This document shows, one piece after another, positions 7,917-15,719 of a stretch of 33,613 nucleotides of DNA. The DNA lies in the NCBI RefSeq assembly GCF_001434055.1, contig NZ_AZCZ01000033.1:1-33613 (forward strand). Reading direction: 5' to 3'. Made by a program: the position numbers and the translations under genes. Each line of letters starts with the position of its first letter. Position 1 is the first letter of the stretch. A model generated the notes under the pieces. That model had not been told where the DNA came from, searched no databases, and was given only the letters and a program-made list of their open reading frames with translations. The stretch is from Levilactobacillus parabrevis ATCC 53295 (GTDB lineage: Bacteria; Bacillota; Bacilli; Lactobacillales; Lactobacillaceae).

Positions 7917-8859
7917 GTTTGAGTTGCCCCCTCTTAGCAATGAAACGTACCAGTGCGTTGAAAAATAGTGACATTAATAACAGAATTAGAGCTAATGACC
8001 ACAAGGCGTTGTTCGGTAACGTCCCATCAATGGTGTCCCCGATTCCCGTCGTTAATTGACTGGTCAACGTTGAAGCTGGTGAGATTAAGTTTTTCGGCAT
8101 AATTGCGGCGTTCCCAATCACCATTTGAACGGCTAAGGCTTCCCCAAAGGCCCGGGCCATCCCAAAGATGATTGCGGTTAAGATTCCGGAAGTTGCCGAG
8201 CGCAGAATGACCCGCGACACCGTCTGCCAACGCGTTGCGCCTAATGCTAGTGACGCTTCCTTGTAGAACCGTGGAACAGCCCGCAAGCTGTCAACGGTCA
8301 TCGACGTAATCGTTGGCAGGACCATAACGAACAGCACAAAGGTTGCTGAAATGATTCCGAAACCAGAACCACCGACCAAGTGCCGCATAAATGGTACGAC
8401 GACGGCCAGGCCAATGAACCCGTAAACAACGGATGGAATCCCAACCAGCAACTCAATGACTGGTTGTAGGAATTTCCGCCCACGGTTCGGCGAGATTTCA
8501 GTCATGAAGATGGCTGTGCCCAACGCAAACGGGGTTGCAACGATTGCGGCGGCGAAGGTAACGGCAAATGACCCTAAGATCATGGGCAATGCCCCGATTT
8601 TGCCTTGGTCGGGTGCCCAATTAGTCCCCGATAAGAATTTCCAGAGGCTCACGTGATTTTGCGTAAACGTGGCAATCCCTTTCGAGGTGATGAACCACAG
8701 CATCGACGCGACCACGAGAATGATAATACCAATACAGAAATAACTGATCCCGCGACCGATCCAATCTTCATGCGTAGCTTTGGTTGCGTGATGCAACCGT
8801 GTATCCCACTCATGTGATTGGGTGTCTTGGTTTTTGAGCTGTGAATTAGTTTGTTCCAT
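7906..8859 (-). CDS. pstC: Phosphate ABC importer, permease PstC
   Basis: A 317-residue permease partner of PstA. The first 30 residues are polar (MEQTNSQLKNQDTQSHEWD), followed by the first helix (ISYFCIGIIILVVASMLWF). The coupling loop reads R-F-Y-K-E-A-S-L-A-L-G-A-T-R-W-Q-T-V-S-R-V and is followed by G-M-A-R-A-F-G-E-A-L-A-V-Q-M-V-I-G-N, the PstC counterpart of the PstA segment. The ATG has AAGGGGGAG at 7 nt. It lies downstream of an intrinsic terminator that separates it from pstS. Confidence 0.95.
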   Translation of the reverse strand: MEQTNSQLKNQDTQSHEWDTRLHHATKATHEDWIGRGISYFCIGIIILVVASMLWFITSKGIATFTQNHVSLWKFLSGTNWAPDQGKIGALPMILGSFAVTFAAAIVATPFALGTAIFMTEISPNRGRKFLQPVIELLVGIPSVVYGFIGLAVVVPFMRHLVGGSGFGIISATFVLFVMVLPTITSMTVDSLRAVPRFYKEASLALGATRWQTVSRVILRSATSGILTAIIFGMARAFGEALAVQMVIGNAAIMPKNLISPASTLTSQLTTGIGDTIDGTLPNNALWSLALILLLMSLFFNALVRFIAKRGQLKHER

Positions 8860-8875
8860 TGAATGACTCCCCCTT

Positions 8876-8909
8876 AAAAAAAGTGAAGGTGCTACGACCG
8901 CACCTCCAC
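8876..8909 (-). terminator. Intra-operon terminator between pstS and pstC
   Basis: On the - strand a 10-bp stem with one G-T wobble (8909-8900 with 8892-8883) is followed by seven T. It lies between the pstS stop and the pstC ribosome site. Partial read-through here would give more binding protein than membrane complex, the usual need for such importers. Confidence 0.75.
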
Positions 8910-8941
8910 CCTGTGACGACTACTGACAAAGATTTTCGGTG

Positions 8942-9832
8942 CTAGTTCTGGGTAACGACACCCTTAGCATCCTTGGTAACCTTCATGTCATGAATACTGA
9001 TGTAACCCATGTCCTTAACCAAACTGTTTTGAACGGCCTTTGAGTCCATGTACTTCAAGAAAGCAGCGGTTGCCTTGTCAGGCGTGCCCTTAGTGTACAT
9101 GTGTTCGTAGGACCAGATCTTCCACTTGTTCGTTTGTACGTTGTTATCAGTTGGTGTTACGTTGTCGATAGAAACGGCTTGTAACTTGTTCGTGAAGTAA
9201 GAGAAGGCCAAGTAACTGATGGCCCCTGGCGTCGTGGAAACGATCTTTTGAACGGCACCGTTGGAGTCTTGTTCTTGTGACTTAACGGCAGTTGCACCCT
9301 TCAATACGGCGTTTTCAAACGTTGCTCGAGTCCCACTACCTTGGGCCCGGTTGATGATGACGATCTTTTGATCCTTACCACCGACTTCTTTCCAGTTGGT
9401 AATCTTACCCGTGAAGATCTTCTTCACTTGGGCCATCTTCAAGTTCTTGATGCCGGCGTCCTTGTTGACGACTGGTGCCATCCCCACGACGGCTACTTTA
9501 TGGTCAGTCAACTTGTCAGCCTTGATACCATCCTTCTCTTCGGCAAAAATATCGGAGTCACCAATTGAAACTGCTCCGGCTTGAACTTGACTTAACCCAG
9601 TCCCGGAACCCCCACCTTGGACGGTCAAATTAACCTTGCTGTTCTTAGCGGTAAAGTTGGCACCCGCCTTAGCTGCCAGTGGTTGTAATGCGGTTGACCC
9701 CACGGCAGTTACCTTACCAGAAAGTGCTTCGCTACTTCCCTTACTACTAGTTGAGCTAGTGGCTTTCCCACAACCGACTAATAATATGCTAAGTGCTGCA
9801 ATCCCCATTGCTAACTTTGATCCCTTATTCAT
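8942..9832 (-). CDS. pstS: Phosphate-binding lipoprotein PstS
   Basis: A 296-residue extracellular phosphate-binding protein. The signal peptide ends in the lipobox L-V-G-C with the lipid-carrying cysteine at 21, followed by a Ser/Thr-rich linker. Phosphate-site motifs are A-V-G-S-T-A-L-Q-P-L, G-G-G-S-G-T-G and R-A-Q-G-S-G-T-R. Start: ATG at 9832 (M-N-K-G-S-K) has GGAG at 8 nt; an in-frame GTG at 9841 is inside that ribosome site and is less likely. The leader is about 100 nt, with PhoP-box-like repeats further upstream, so induction by phosphate limitation is expected. Confidence 0.95.
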   Translation of the reverse strand: MNKGSKLAMGIAALSILLVGCGKATSSTSSKGSSEALSGKVTAVGSTALQPLAAKAGANFTAKNSKVNLTVQGGGSGTGLSQVQAGAVSIGDSDIFAEEKDGIKADKLTDHKVAVVGMAPVVNKDAGIKNLKMAQVKKIFTGKITNWKEVGGKDQKIVIINRAQGSGTRATFENAVLKGATAVKSQEQDSNGAVQKIVSTTPGAISYLAFSYFTNKLQAVSIDNVTPTDNNVQTNKWKIWSYEHMYTKGTPDKATAAFLKYMDSKAVQNSLVKDMGYISIHDMKVTKDAKGVVTQN

Positions 9833-9936
9833 CTCTGTCACTCCATGTCATTAAAAGTAGTAGAACCATTTTAAGAATCGCGATAGCTTTTCTCAAAATG
9901 CCTCCCCATAACTTACAACCCTGATTCTAAGCGATG

Positions 9937-9977
9937 AATATATATTATTCGTAGCAATCGTGTAAATTTTCGGTAAA
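9937..9977 (-). promoter_or_regulatory. pst promoter with PhoP-box-like direct repeats
   Basis: On the - strand TTTACC (9977-9972), five bases, then TTTACA (9966-9961) form an 11-nt-period direct repeat. This fits the TT(A/C/T)ACA repeats bound by PhoP in low-GC Gram-positives. A third, weaker unit (GCTACG, 9955-9950) is in register. A -10 (TAATAT, 9947-9942, or TATATT, 9942-9937) follows at the spacing expected for PhoP replacing a -35. No phoP gene is in the window. Confidence 0.6.
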
Positions 9978-10110
9978 TGTTGCCAAATTCTCCATAAATT
10001 CCTTTATATTTCGGTAGTTAACCCCCAAACACGATTAATTGCATAAATGTGGGTCGTTAATTGCGTCTTGCCGTCAAAATGGCTAGAATTAGAGTAAGAG
10101 GTGACCAGAA

Positions 10111-10461
10111 GTGGCAAATAAAAGTGAACGTAAAGCACGACACGCTATGATCGTTGATATGAACGACTTCTTAATGGATTATGCCGCATCAAAATTAGGT
10201 GAAAAGGCAGATTTAGCGCAGCAAGTCGCTGCCGCCGGCAAGAGTGATCTGACCGGTCTGGACGACCTATTCAAGGATAATGGTGTCGGTCGGCGGACCA
10301 AGTACTTGGACCTCGCCTCCGGTTTCCTTCGGGACGAAGCGGACGCCGATAAAGCTGACGCACCAAGTGACTTCGATGCCGCAACCAAGGCATTGGGACA
10401 AGAAGCCATCGACTACCTGAGTAGCCATCCCCAAAAATTTAATCGCTGGGAAGAAGCTTAA
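10111..10461 (+). CDS. 116-aa acidic protein of unknown function
   Basis: Start GTG at 10111 is preceded by GAGGTGA at about 7 nt. The product begins with a basic stretch (ANKSERKARHA) and is then acidic, with many Asp and Ala residues (for example DEADADKADAPSDFDAA), no signal peptide and no membrane segment. It is probably a helical cytosolic protein. It is divergent from pstS across a 278-nt regulatory region and has its own terminator, so it appears monocistronic. I do not recognise a domain. Coding is supported by the ribosome site, the terminator and the absence of any competing frame. Confidence 0.75.
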   Translation: MANKSERKARHAMIVDMNDFLMDYAASKLGEKADLAQQVAAAGKSDLTGLDDLFKDNGVGRRTKYLDLASGFLRDEADADKADAPSDFDAATKALGQEAIDYLSSHPQKFNRWEEA

Positions 10462-10465
10462 ACGC

Positions 10466-10518
10466 AAATACCGTTAGTCCGATTGACTTTTAAAGTCACC
10501 GGGCTAACGGTATTTTTT
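10466..10518 (+). terminator. Terminator of the 116-aa gene
   Basis: AAATACCGTTAG pairs with CTAACGGTATTT, and the stem ends in TTTTTT. An inner palindrome GACTTTTAAAGTC (10485-10497) forms a second helix on top. Confidence 0.85.
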
Positions 10519-10640
10519 CGTTGCTTTTGTCTGTTTGAATCTTATTACAAGGAAATTTTTTCGATCAATTGTTGGGGACTGCTTGCTTTGAAACTGAGGA
10601 TATTATTTGTGGTTGATTTCTAATCTCATATAGCCAAAAC

Positions 10641-10726
10641 GTGGGACAGCAGGCAGCTAGCTGCGCTTAACCCTATAAGAAGATCAATCCAAACCCGGGA
10701 TTTTTCTCCTTATGACGTTAATGCTC
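10641..10726. repeat. R1 hairpin repeat, copy 1 (lacks own 3' arm)
   Basis: This is the first of two tandem units with a period of 119 nt. Conserved parts are GTGGGACAGCAGGC (10641-10654), AGCTAGCTGCGCTTAACCC, ATAAGAAGA, AATCCAAACCCGGGATT, TCTCCTTATGACGTTAATGCTC. The ATAAG...AATCC and GGGATT...CTTAT segments fold back on each other. Copy 1 does not have its own closing arm; the arm at 10857-10870 complements its first 14 bases perfectly. Confidence 0.75.
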
Positions 10727-10759
10727 GGGATTGCTTTCCTAACTCTACACAGCCGAAAC

Positions 10760-10885
10760 GTGGGACAGTAGGCAGCTAGCTGCGCTTAACCCCATAAGAA
10801 GAACAATCCAAACCCGGGATTCTTCTCCTTATGACGTTAATGCTCACTAGCTAATCGCCTGCTGTCCCACTCTTTTTCTTTATTT
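10760..10885. repeat. R1 hairpin repeat, copy 2, with closing arm and T-tract
   Basis: This unit is nearly identical to copy 1 but ends in GCCTGCTGTCCCAC (10857-10870), which pairs with GTGGGACAGTAGGC at its start (one G-T) and even better with the start of copy 1. TCTTTTTCTTTATTT follows on the + strand, so the long hairpin could terminate + strand transcripts. A third copy lies at 15720-15816. The stretch 10519-10640 before the repeats holds nothing I can recognise. Confidence 0.75.
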
Positions 10886-11083
10886 CCAATCCCACAAATC
10901 GGCCTTCATATTAGTTCCAATAATCTGCGTCAACAAATCAATGAACTGATCCGGCATGTACTTGGTCGTATCCAGTTCCGTGGATTGGTCGTTTACCTTG
11001 GTGATGACCAATCCCCGATGTTCCAGATGTAAACCATACTTGGGGGCAATTTCACATAGTCGTGCTATCTGTTCTTCACTCAC
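10880..11083 (-). CDS. 67-aa protein of unknown function
   Basis: A small soluble acidic protein starting at GTG 11083, with AAGGAGA at about 7 nt. Sequence features: an N-terminal helix (S-E-E-Q-I-A-R-L-C-E-I-A), two short strands (G-L-H-L-E-H-R-G-L-V-I-T-K-V) and a C-terminal helix ending D-L-W-D-W-K. No motif is recognised. It follows the HPr-like gene on the same strand (65 nt gap), so the two may share a transcript. Its stop lies 9 nt after the closing arm of R1 copy 2. Confidence 0.65.
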   Translation of the reverse strand: MSEEQIARLCEIAPKYGLHLEHRGLVITKVNDQSTELDTTKYMPDQFIDLLTQIIGTNMKADLWDWK

Positions 11084-11148
11084 CGCTAAGTCTCCTTGAA
11101 TTCTTGTTTAACCTGAGCTTAGCGAATCTGTTGGTCGCCGTCAAGCGG

Positions 11149-11415
11149 CTAGTAACAATACTTATCTGCCGCCAATTGCTGGTGGATTGCGCCGGCCAGT
11201 TGCGCTTCGTCTGGACCTTCCGCAACGATTCGAACGTAATGGCCTGCGTAGCCCACTAGTTCGGCGACCTCTTCGTGCTGACTGGGGTCAATTTCAAGGT
11301 CACGAACCTTAATCCTAACCTTGCTATCATGCTTCTGGCAGATCTTCTGTAATGCGGGGGCTTCATCAACGGTTGGCATCTCTTCAAACAATGGAAATCC
11401 AATGGTCTTCATCAT
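11149..11415 (-). CDS. HPr-fold-like protein without the phosphorylatable histidine
   Basis: About 88 residues. The C-terminal half (V-G-Y-A-G-H-Y-V-R-I-V-A-E-G-P-D-E-A-Q-L-A-G-A-I) aligns by eye with the end of HPr (G-x-D-V-T-I-x-V-x-G-x-D-E-A-x-A-x-x-A-I). The preceding helix-strand order also fits. At the place of the HPr active-site H-A-R-P the sequence reads D-E-A-P, and the serine-46 region (K-S-I-M-G) reads S-Q-H-E-E. It therefore cannot be a normal PTS phosphocarrier. Start: ATG at 11415 or 11412, with AGAGG at 5-8 nt. Assignment to the fold is tentative. Confidence 0.6.
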   Translation of the reverse strand: MMKTIGFPLFEEMPTVDEAPALQKICQKHDSKVRIKVRDLEIDPSQHEEVAELVGYAGHYVRIVAEGPDEAQLAGAIHQQLAADKYCY

Positions 11416-11531
11416 GATCACCTCTTACTTCCATTGTAAGCGATTACATATTGAAAGCCAAGACTTTTCACTTTATTTCACAAGGCCAAACTATCCCACG
11501 AACACGCGTTCAAAGTCAGTCCAAAGTATGG

Positions 11532-11537
11532 TATGAT
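11532..11537 (+). promoter_or_regulatory. -10 element of the nuclease-helicase cassette
   Basis: TATGAT lies 29 nt before the helicase start. The candidate -35 (TTCAAA at 11509) is 17 nt upstream and poor. Confidence 0.4.
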
Positions 11538-11565
11538 TATTGCCAGAAATGGAGGCGATGAGCGC

Positions 11566-13929
11566 ATGCCAATTAAACTAGGGGTTCGTGAATTAGTTGA
11601 ATTTACCTTGCGAACCGGGGACTTGGGTAGCACCAGTAATAGCCAAAATACGGCGCTCCTGGGTGCGCGCATCCACCGTCGCCTGCAAAAACAGCGCGGA
11701 GAAAATTATCAAAAAGAATACTATCTCGACCTGAACCTTACCCTAAATGGGACTGACTACTTGCTTCACGGCCGAGCGGACGGTGTGACATTGACCGACG
11801 ACGGCGCCAACATTGAAGAGATCAAGACGTCCGAGACCGTTTTTGACCAGCTCAGCGAGAACACGCTGACCCTCTACTGGGGCCAGGTCAAGCTCTACGC
11901 CTACTTACTGATGCAAAAAGAGACCGATCTCGATGAAGTCACGTTGACTTTAACTTACTTTCAGACCAATACGGAGACGACGACCCAGACGGACCAAGTC
12001 ATCAGCCGTCAAGCCGCCAAGGCGTTCTTCGACAAGGTCATTGCCGAATACGTCACTTGGCTAAAATTCCGGTCCGACCTGCGAGAACGCCGCGACCCAA
12101 CCATTCAACAGCTCGCTTTCCCCTTCGGCCACTACCGCCCGGGCCAACGCGAGCTTGCCGTTGCCGTCTACAAGACGATTCTCACCAGCAAACGACTCTT
12201 TGCCGAGGCGCCGACTGGTACGGGGAAAACGATTTCCACCCTCTTTCCAACCATCAAAGCCATCGGTGAAGGCGTCATCCAACGGATCTTTTACCTAACA
12301 GCCAAGCAGAGTACGCGAACCGTGGCCGAAGAAGCCGTCAGTCTCATGGCGAGTCAGGGACTCAAACTCAAGAGTATCACGCTCACAGCCAAAGAAAAGA
12401 TTCAGTTTCCAGAAGAAGCCGACCTGCAGCCGGATGAGAACCCCTACATGTTAGGCTACTACGATCGACTCAAACCCGCTCTGCTCGATCTCATCAATCA
12501 CAACGACCAGCTCACGCGACCCGTGATTGAGGAATACGCCCGCAAACACACACTCGACCCGTTTGAATTCCAACTGGATGCGAGCCTCTTTTGTGATGTC
12601 ATTATTGGCGACTACAACTACCTTTTCGATCCCCAAGTCCACCTCCAACGGTTCTTTACCGCCGAGGATCCAGACAACTTCTTCTTGATCGACGAAGCCC
12701 ACAACCTGGTCAGCCGTTCACGAGAAATGTATTCCGCCGAACTCACCAGCCGGCCGTTAGACCGCCTAGTTGAACAGAGTCGCGACCTCAAACAAGCCAC
12801 GCCAAAGCTACGCCGGCGCTTGCAGGATCTGCGCGCCACTTTCGATGACATCGTGGCCCCACTCCTTCAGGATGGCAAGACCGACAGTACCTTTCTCACG
12901 CCGCCAGAAGACTTCAACCACGATCTGTCGCGGTTGGTCGAAGCCATCCACGATTGGCTGGTCGACCAACCGCAGACGCCCTTCACCCAGAACATCCTCG
13001 ACTACTACTTCGCTGCCATCAGCTACCAACGAATCGGTGAGTATTACGATGACACCTACCGCATGCGCTTAGCCGTGGTAGACGGCAATATTGCGATCAA
13101 GCAGCTTTGCCTGGACCCCAGCACCTTTCTCGCCGACAGCCTCGCCCTGGGCCACGGTGCCGTTTTGTTCTCGGCGACCCTCTCCCCCATGGACTACTAC
13201 CAAACGGTCCTGGGGGGCGACACCGACAGCCTGGCTTACCAGCTTAATTCACCGTTTGAACCGCAGCACCAAGCTATTCTGGTCACCAATTACATTCAGA
13301 CGACCTATAAACAACGTAACGCCAATCTCGCGAATATCCTGCTAGCAATCAAGACGTTGGTGGACGGCAAGACCGGTAATTACCTGATTTTCCTGCCATC
13401 CTACAGCTACCTGCTCGACGTGACGCAAGCCTTTCAGATGGCTTACCCGCACATTAAAACCGTCGTCCAACAGTCTAAAATGGCAGAGGCCGACCGCACA
13501 GCCTTTCTTGCAAACTTCGTGGCCAATCCCCAGGAAACGCTGGTCGGCTTTGCCCTTCTCGGCGGGATCTTTGCCGAGGGTATCGACCTCAAGGCCGACC
13601 GGCTGATTGGCGTGGGGGTCGTCAGCGTTGGTCTCCCCGGCATCAATCCGGAGACCGACCTTATCCGTGACTACTTCGATGAACAGTCCCAGCAGGGCTT
13701 CGCGTTTGCCTACCAACTCCCCGGTTTAAACAATGTCTTCCAAGCGGCTGGCCGGTTGATCCGCGGCTCCAAGGACGTGGGTATTATCCTGCTGATGGAC
13801 CAGCGTTTCTCTAGTCCGCGTTACACCCACTTGTATCCGCAACATTGGCAGCATTTCCGCCGCCTCTACCGTCCCGAACAACTGACGACTGCCGTGCAAC
13901 ATTTCTGGCACCAGGAGGTCTCCTCATGA
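11566..13929 (+). CDS. DinG/XPD-type DNA helicase fused to a PD-(D/E)XK nuclease domain
   Basis: A 787-residue protein. The N-terminal part carries a RecB/Cas4-like nuclease signature: D72 in G-R-A-D-G-V, then E85-I-K87. The helicase core has Walker A A-P-T-G-T-G-K-T (215-222), D-E-A-H (376-379), S-A-T-L-S-P-M-D-Y-Y and a final Q-A-A-G-R-L-I-R motif, typical of superfamily 2 COG1199 helicases. The family normally binds a 4Fe-4S cluster between motifs I and II. Here the expected cysteine positions read Q280 (K-I-Q), Q288 (L-Q-P), N292 (N-P-Y) and D331 (L-D-P-F-E-F), so the cluster appears lost. Start: ATG 11566 with GGAGG at 10 nt. The stop overlaps the next gene by 4 nt. The role could be repair or defence. 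Confidence 0.88.
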   Translation: MPIKLGVRELVEFTLRTGDLGSTSNSQNTALLGARIHRRLQKQRGENYQKEYYLDLNLTLNGTDYLLHGRADGVTLTDDGANIEEIKTSETVFDQLSENTLTLYWGQVKLYAYLLMQKETDLDEVTLTLTYFQTNTETTTQTDQVISRQAAKAFFDKVIAEYVTWLKFRSDLRERRDPTIQQLAFPFGHYRPGQRELAVAVYKTILTSKRLFAEAPTGTGKTISTLFPTIKAIGEGVIQRIFYLTAKQSTRTVAEEAVSLMASQGLKLKSITLTAKEKIQFPEEADLQPDENPYMLGYYDRLKPALLDLINHNDQLTRPVIEEYARKHTLDPFEFQLDASLFCDVIIGDYNYLFDPQVHLQRFFTAEDPDNFFLIDEAHNLVSRSREMYSAELTSRPLDRLVEQSRDLKQATPKLRRRLQDLRATFDDIVAPLLQDGKTDSTFLTPPEDFNHDLSRLVEAIHDWLVDQPQTPFTQNILDYYFAAISYQRIGEYYDDTYRMRLAVVDGNIAIKQLCLDPSTFLADSLALGHGAVLFSATLSPMDYYQTVLGGDTDSLAYQLNSPFEPQHQAILVTNYIQTTYKQRNANLANILLAIKTLVDGKTGNYLIFLPSYSYLLDVTQAFQMAYPHIKTVVQQSKMAEADRTAFLANFVANPQETLVGFALLGGIFAEGIDLKADRLIGVGVVSVGLPGINPETDLIRDYFDEQSQQGFAFAYQLPGLNNVFQAAGRLIRGSKDVGIILLMDQRFSSPRYTHLYPQHWQHFRRLYRPEQLTTAVQHFWHQEVSS

Positions 13930-14612
13930 AAACGAAGCTTACCCTTGCTTTAGAAAAAACACTCTATTATTACTGTCGTGAGGCCGGTGCCTTTCCCGTC
14001 GAGGAGGTCACAATGCCCGATGATGCTGGTATCGTCGACACTCTCAGCTATCAGGAGATGCCGGATCTATCGATTGAATGGCGCTGCTACGAACTGAAGG
14101 TCACCAAGTCTGATTTCCACTCCAAGGCCAAGCTGTCCTTCGTCGGTCACTACAACTATTTTGTCCTTCCGTTGAAACTTTATCAGGAAGTTGCCGCTGA
14201 GATTCCCGCTGGCATTGGCGTTCTGATTTATCGGCCCTTCGATAAAGATATGCTGGCAACGGCCACCGAAGCCCCCGTCACACCGGGTTACTTGACCGTG
14301 GCACGGCCACCACGACGGCAGGAACTCCAAGTACCGGCTAGTCAACTGACGACCCGTTTCATTGCATCACAGGCCCGCGAAGTCAATAAGGCCAAGCAGA
14401 TGGAAACCGGTCTGAAGCAGTATGGCACCGATCGTCTCTATCAGGAATTGAAGAAGCGCCACCAACACTACGACGTCTACGATCCCGAAGCCAATTTCTA
14501 CGACCAATTCATTGAAGACACCCAATCGGCCGCGGTCACCGCACTCCAGACCGAAGTGGACGCTCTGAGCCTAGAACTTCACGACCTCCAACAACGGTTA
14601 AGGGAGGACTGA
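13926..14612 (+). CDS. PD-(D/E)XK nuclease-like protein (MmcB/phage type)
   Basis: 228 residues. The motif order D38 ... E56-L-K58 (in C-Y-E-L-K-V-T-K-S-D-F) matches a PD-(D/E)XK nuclease core. The following K-A-K-L-S-F-V-G-H-Y-N-Y-F-V-L-P resembles MmcB-like and phage proteins I recall, in which a conserved N-Y-x-x-x-P strand follows E-x-K. The C-terminal 35 residues form a likely coiled coil (L-Q-T-E-V-D-A-L-S-L-E-L-H-D-L-Q-Q-R-L). The ATG has AGGAGG and overlaps the helicase stop by 4 nt; the next gene starts 3 nt after the stop. The product is therefore tightly coupled to both neighbours. Enzyme activity is inferred from the motif only. Confidence 0.7.
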   Translation: MKTKLTLALEKTLYYYCREAGAFPVEEVTMPDDAGIVDTLSYQEMPDLSIEWRCYELKVTKSDFHSKAKLSFVGHYNYFVLPLKLYQEVAAEIPAGIGVLIYRPFDKDMLATATEAPVTPGYLTVARPPRRQELQVPASQLTTRFIASQAREVNKAKQMETGLKQYGTDRLYQELKKRHQHYDVYDPEANFYDQFIEDTQSAAVTALQTEVDALSLELHDLQQRLRED

Positions 14613-14615
14613 CAC

Positions 14616-15536
14616 ATGCTTTATTTTCCTTACTTTCGTGGCCGGCAGTATGACCTGCTTGCACTGAAAAATATTGCTCAACAGCACGTATTGCCCGCCA
14701 ACATCATCCCCATCATCGAACCGGTCAGGGATATCCGTGCCCTACCCCAAACGGTGGCGGCCTTCATCGACCACGACCAGCCGGTGGTGGTCATTGCCAA
14801 TCCAACGGTCAGCGACTATGCGTTGACCCAACAAAAGCTTCACGACTGGCGGCCGTATCAGGATAACCCCAATCTCATCGTTGGGCACGTACTGACCCCC
14901 ACGCTCATTCCAGATAGCCTTACAGCACCAGCCGGACACCGCACATTGCTGATTGCTCGACAATACGATGAGCTCAAAGCGGCCCACCACGCTGGCTGGC
15001 TAGCGGCGTCCGATTACCTATTAGTCCCCCCGGAAGCTCGCATTCGCCAGCTACTGAACCGCCCGACTGTCAGCCTGTTCGATCACGCTTGGTTCCCGGA
15101 GCACGACCGGAGCTACGCCGATATTGTTGATGGCTTTTTCAGTGACGATTGGACACTGGCCGACTTCAATAACTACGTCGGCTTCAGTGACTACACGATT
15201 GGTGGCGGCCACTATAGCGAACATGGCTATCCTGCCAAAGCGGTCACCCTCCATCTCACGTATTTCCGTGGAAAACAGCTCCGGATCCACCGCTTCGTTT
15301 CCACCGACCGCGATGACTTCCGCCACCCCAAGGAGAAGTTCTTCCAGGCCGTGGCTAAACTGGCCGCGTGGTTGCCACAACAACCGGCGGTCACTCAGAC
15401 CCCCGCGGCGCAACAGCTAGCCGCCTACCACGAGCAGCAGCACTTCCCTGGACTGGGCGTGGTAAAACGGCTGAGTCTGGAACATCACTTACAGCTGATG
15501 GCGCAGTACTTTAAGGAAAACTTTCCAGTGGATTAA
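14616..15536 (+). CDS. sce7725 / phage Beta-protein family protein
   Basis: 306 residues. The start M-L-Y-F-P-Y-F-R-G-R-Q-Y-D-L-L-A-L, then I-I-P-I-I-E-P-V, and the later H-L-T-Y-F-R-G-K-Q-L-R-I-H-R-F-V, are recalled hallmarks of the sce7725 family (related to the T4 Beta-protein domain). The function of that family is unknown; members are often found beside a second gene (sce7726) with an E-I-K nuclease-like motif, and here the upstream neighbour fills that place. AGGGAGG lies 8 nt before the ATG. It is the last gene of the cassette and is followed by a strong terminator. Confidence 0.75.
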   Translation: MLYFPYFRGRQYDLLALKNIAQQHVLPANIIPIIEPVRDIRALPQTVAAFIDHDQPVVVIANPTVSDYALTQQKLHDWRPYQDNPNLIVGHVLTPTLIPDSLTAPAGHRTLLIARQYDELKAAHHAGWLAASDYLLVPPEARIRQLLNRPTVSLFDHAWFPEHDRSYADIVDGFFSDDWTLADFNNYVGFSDYTIGGGHYSEHGYPAKAVTLHLTYFRGKQLRIHRFVSTDRDDFRHPKEKFFQAVAKLAAWLPQQPAVTQTPAAQQLAAYHEQQHFPGLGVVKRLSLEHHLQLMAQYFKENFPVD

Positions 15537-15601
15537 GGCTTTCTGGCGAGTCATTCATGGGATTTTTCACTCGAGATAGCTACTATACCTATAACCACTA
15601 A

Positions 15602-15650
15602 AAAACGAGTAACCAGATTTTTTTCATACTGGTTACTCGTTTTAATTTTT
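15602..15650 (+). terminator. Terminator of the helicase-nuclease-Beta cassette
   Basis: A perfect 15-bp stem (AAAACGAGTAACCAG / CTGGTTACTCGTTTT), 12-nt loop and AATTTTT tail lie 66 nt after the last stop of the cassette. Confidence 0.88.
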
Positions 15651-15719
15651 ATTGGTGTTTCGTAACGGCAACTTTGAGCTGGCGATTACGCACCAAGGCT
15701 CTATTGCCGAAACGCATCC

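Noticed and set aside
10641-10870. A two-unit CRISPR array
   Set aside because: The repeat units are long, internally self-complementary and contiguous, with no spacers and no cas genes.
11149-11415. A true ptsH (HPr) gene
   Set aside because: The active-site histidine and the regulatory serine are absent, and no ptsI follows.
13091-13345. Open frames on both strands inside the helicase gene (such as 13091-13345 and 13342-13716)
   Set aside because: They are by-products of the GC-rich coding frame; only the main frame carries conserved helicase motifs.
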